The position numbers were made by a program, and so were the translations under genes. Of a DNA stretch of 6,868 bases, positions 5,939 through 6,868 are shown in pieces (within the stretch, counting starts at the first letter, position 1; the number at the start of each line of letters is the position of its first letter). The stretch comes from Gorillibacterium sp. (GTDB lineage: Bacteria; Bacillota; Bacilli; Paenibacillales; NBRC-103111): the NCBI GenBank assembly GCA_023511325.1, contig JAIMBU010000141.1:1-6868 (forward strand), written 5' to 3'. Below the pieces are notes generated by a model. It worked only from the letters and a program-made list of their open reading frames with translations, did no database searches and was not told the DNA's origin.

Positions 5939-6852
5939 TAGTAGAGCGCCCCTTCCTTGAAGAATCTACGGGTGAACCAATTTGCAATGAATACAAGCAA
6001 CAAACCCACCGTCGATTGGAACAATCCTACCGCTGCAGCGTTGGAAGGATCTCCGATTTGCCGCAATGCACGGAATACGTAAGTATCAATAACATCCGTG
6101 GTTGGATAGAGCACGCCATTATCTCCAATGATCGCATAGATCATGCCGAAATCACCGTAGAAGATTTTGCCGAGATTCAGTAATGTAAGAATAGCGATAG
6201 TCGGTGCAAGCAGTGGCAACGTAATCCGGAACATCTTCTGCCATCTCGTTGCGCCGTCGATATCAGCAGATTCGTACAACGATCCGTCGATACCAGCGAT
6301 AGCAGCCAGGTAGATAATTGAGGCCATCCCCGCATCCTTCCATACCTTCATTCCGACTAAGATGGACGTCCATGCCTTGGCGGTGGAATACCAGTTCACC
6401 GGTTCCATCCCGAAGAATTTCAGCAATTGGTTAATGACGCCGTAGTCCATGGTAAAAAAGCTGTACATCATGTAGCTGACAATGATCCATGACAGGAAGC
6501 TTGGAAAGATCATCGTCGTCTGAGCAAATTTGATAAAAAAACGGTTCTTGATTTCATTAAACAAAAGGGCAAGTAAAACGGCGACTATGGTTACAGCAAT
6601 CAAGAACAAGACGTTTAATTTGATTGTGTTCACTGTAACCCTGATGGCATCGTTAGATTGGAAGAAAAATCTGAAGTTTTCCAGACCAACCCACTCGCTG
6701 TTAAAAAGACCCTTCTGATAGTTGAACCGTTGAAATGCAATGAGCAGATACGGATAGGTCGCATATGAAAAAAGGAACACGTAAATCATCGCAGGCAGGA
6801 CGAGAAGATACGAATATCGGTTTTTCAGCATTTCGCGAATGAAGCTTTTCAT
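5938..6852 (-). CDS. ABC sugar transporter permease, LplB/MalF-like (CUT1)
   Basis: This is the first membrane subunit of the importer, complete at 304 residues. Membrane segments lie near 14-38, 80-98, 111-133, 164-188, 214-232 and 275-296. The EAA loop reads ESADIDGATRWQ (194-205), with LP at 212-213. Read by eye, it belongs to the same broad LplB group as the truncated permease at the left edge but differs clearly from it at the N-terminus and in loops, which argues against a recent duplication. ATG at 6852 is chosen because AAGGGGTG (6866-6859) lies 5 bases upstream. Only 16 bases precede the gene, so its promoter, and any regulator or further genes, lie outside the window. It may be the first gene of the operon. 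Confidence 0.94.
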   Translation of the reverse strand: MKSFIREMLKNRYSYLLVLPAMIYVFLFSYATYPYLLIAFQRFNYQKGLFNSEWVGLENFRFFFQSNDAIRVTVNTIKLNVLFLIAVTIVAVLLALLFNEIKNRFFIKFAQTTMIFPSFLSWIIVSYMMYSFFTMDYGVINQLLKFFGMEPVNWYSTAKAWTSILVGMKVWKDAGMASIIYLAAIAGIDGSLYESADIDGATRWQKMFRITLPLLAPTIAILTLLNLGKIFYGDFGMIYAIIGDNGVLYPTTDVIDTYVFRALRQIGDPSNAAAVGLFQSTVGLLLVFIANWFTRRFFKEGALY

Positions 6853-6868
6853 GTCTACACCCCTTACC

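Noticed and set aside
6530..6718. Plus-strand open frame of 62 codons
   Set aside because: It is antisense within the LplB-like permease gene and lacks any family motif.

Overview
The window looks like a carbohydrate-use locus from a low-to-mid GC Bacillota, most likely a Paenibacillus or a close relative. The reasons are the LplB/YtcP-type permease pair, a large lipoprotein binding protein ending in a DUF3502-like tail, strong AGGAGG-type ribosome binding sites, two likely TTG starts, and no ATPase gene beside the transporter, as is usual for CUT1 importers there. Every gene I can support is on the minus strand, so transcription runs from the right edge to the left. All family assignments come from reading motifs; no search was run.

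From right to left, the main operon is: LplB-like permease (6852-5938), YtcP-like permease (5938-5060, overlapping the first as TAATG), an intergenic hairpin plus a 12-bp palindrome, the binding lipoprotein (5002-3458, TTG start), a terminator-like hairpin (3445-3418), a DUF1861 protein related to GT108/GH130 (start corrected to TTG at 3357), and a GH130 glycoside phosphorylase (start corrected to ATG at 2386, overlapping as TGATG). The simplest reading is import of an oligosaccharide, probably a beta-mannoside, followed by cytoplasmic phosphorolysis to mannose 1-phosphate. The hairpin behind the binding-protein gene would let that gene be expressed above the two enzymes.

Between the operon end and the next gene lie about 630 bases. 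They hold a 52-codon remnant of an aminoglycoside-phosphotransferase-fold gene (1289-1131), a strong stem-loop terminator (990-1038), a long-looped 17-bp inverted repeat (872-951), a 13-bp direct repeat and a possible promoter.

At the left edge a second transporter cluster begins: an LplB-like permease starts at 697 and runs out of the window. It has its own ribosome binding site and is therefore probably a separate operon.

The most unusual items are the phosphotransferase remnant 35 bases behind the GH130 gene, the pairing of two distantly related beta-propeller sugar enzymes in one operon, and the structured elements on both sides of the binding-protein gene.
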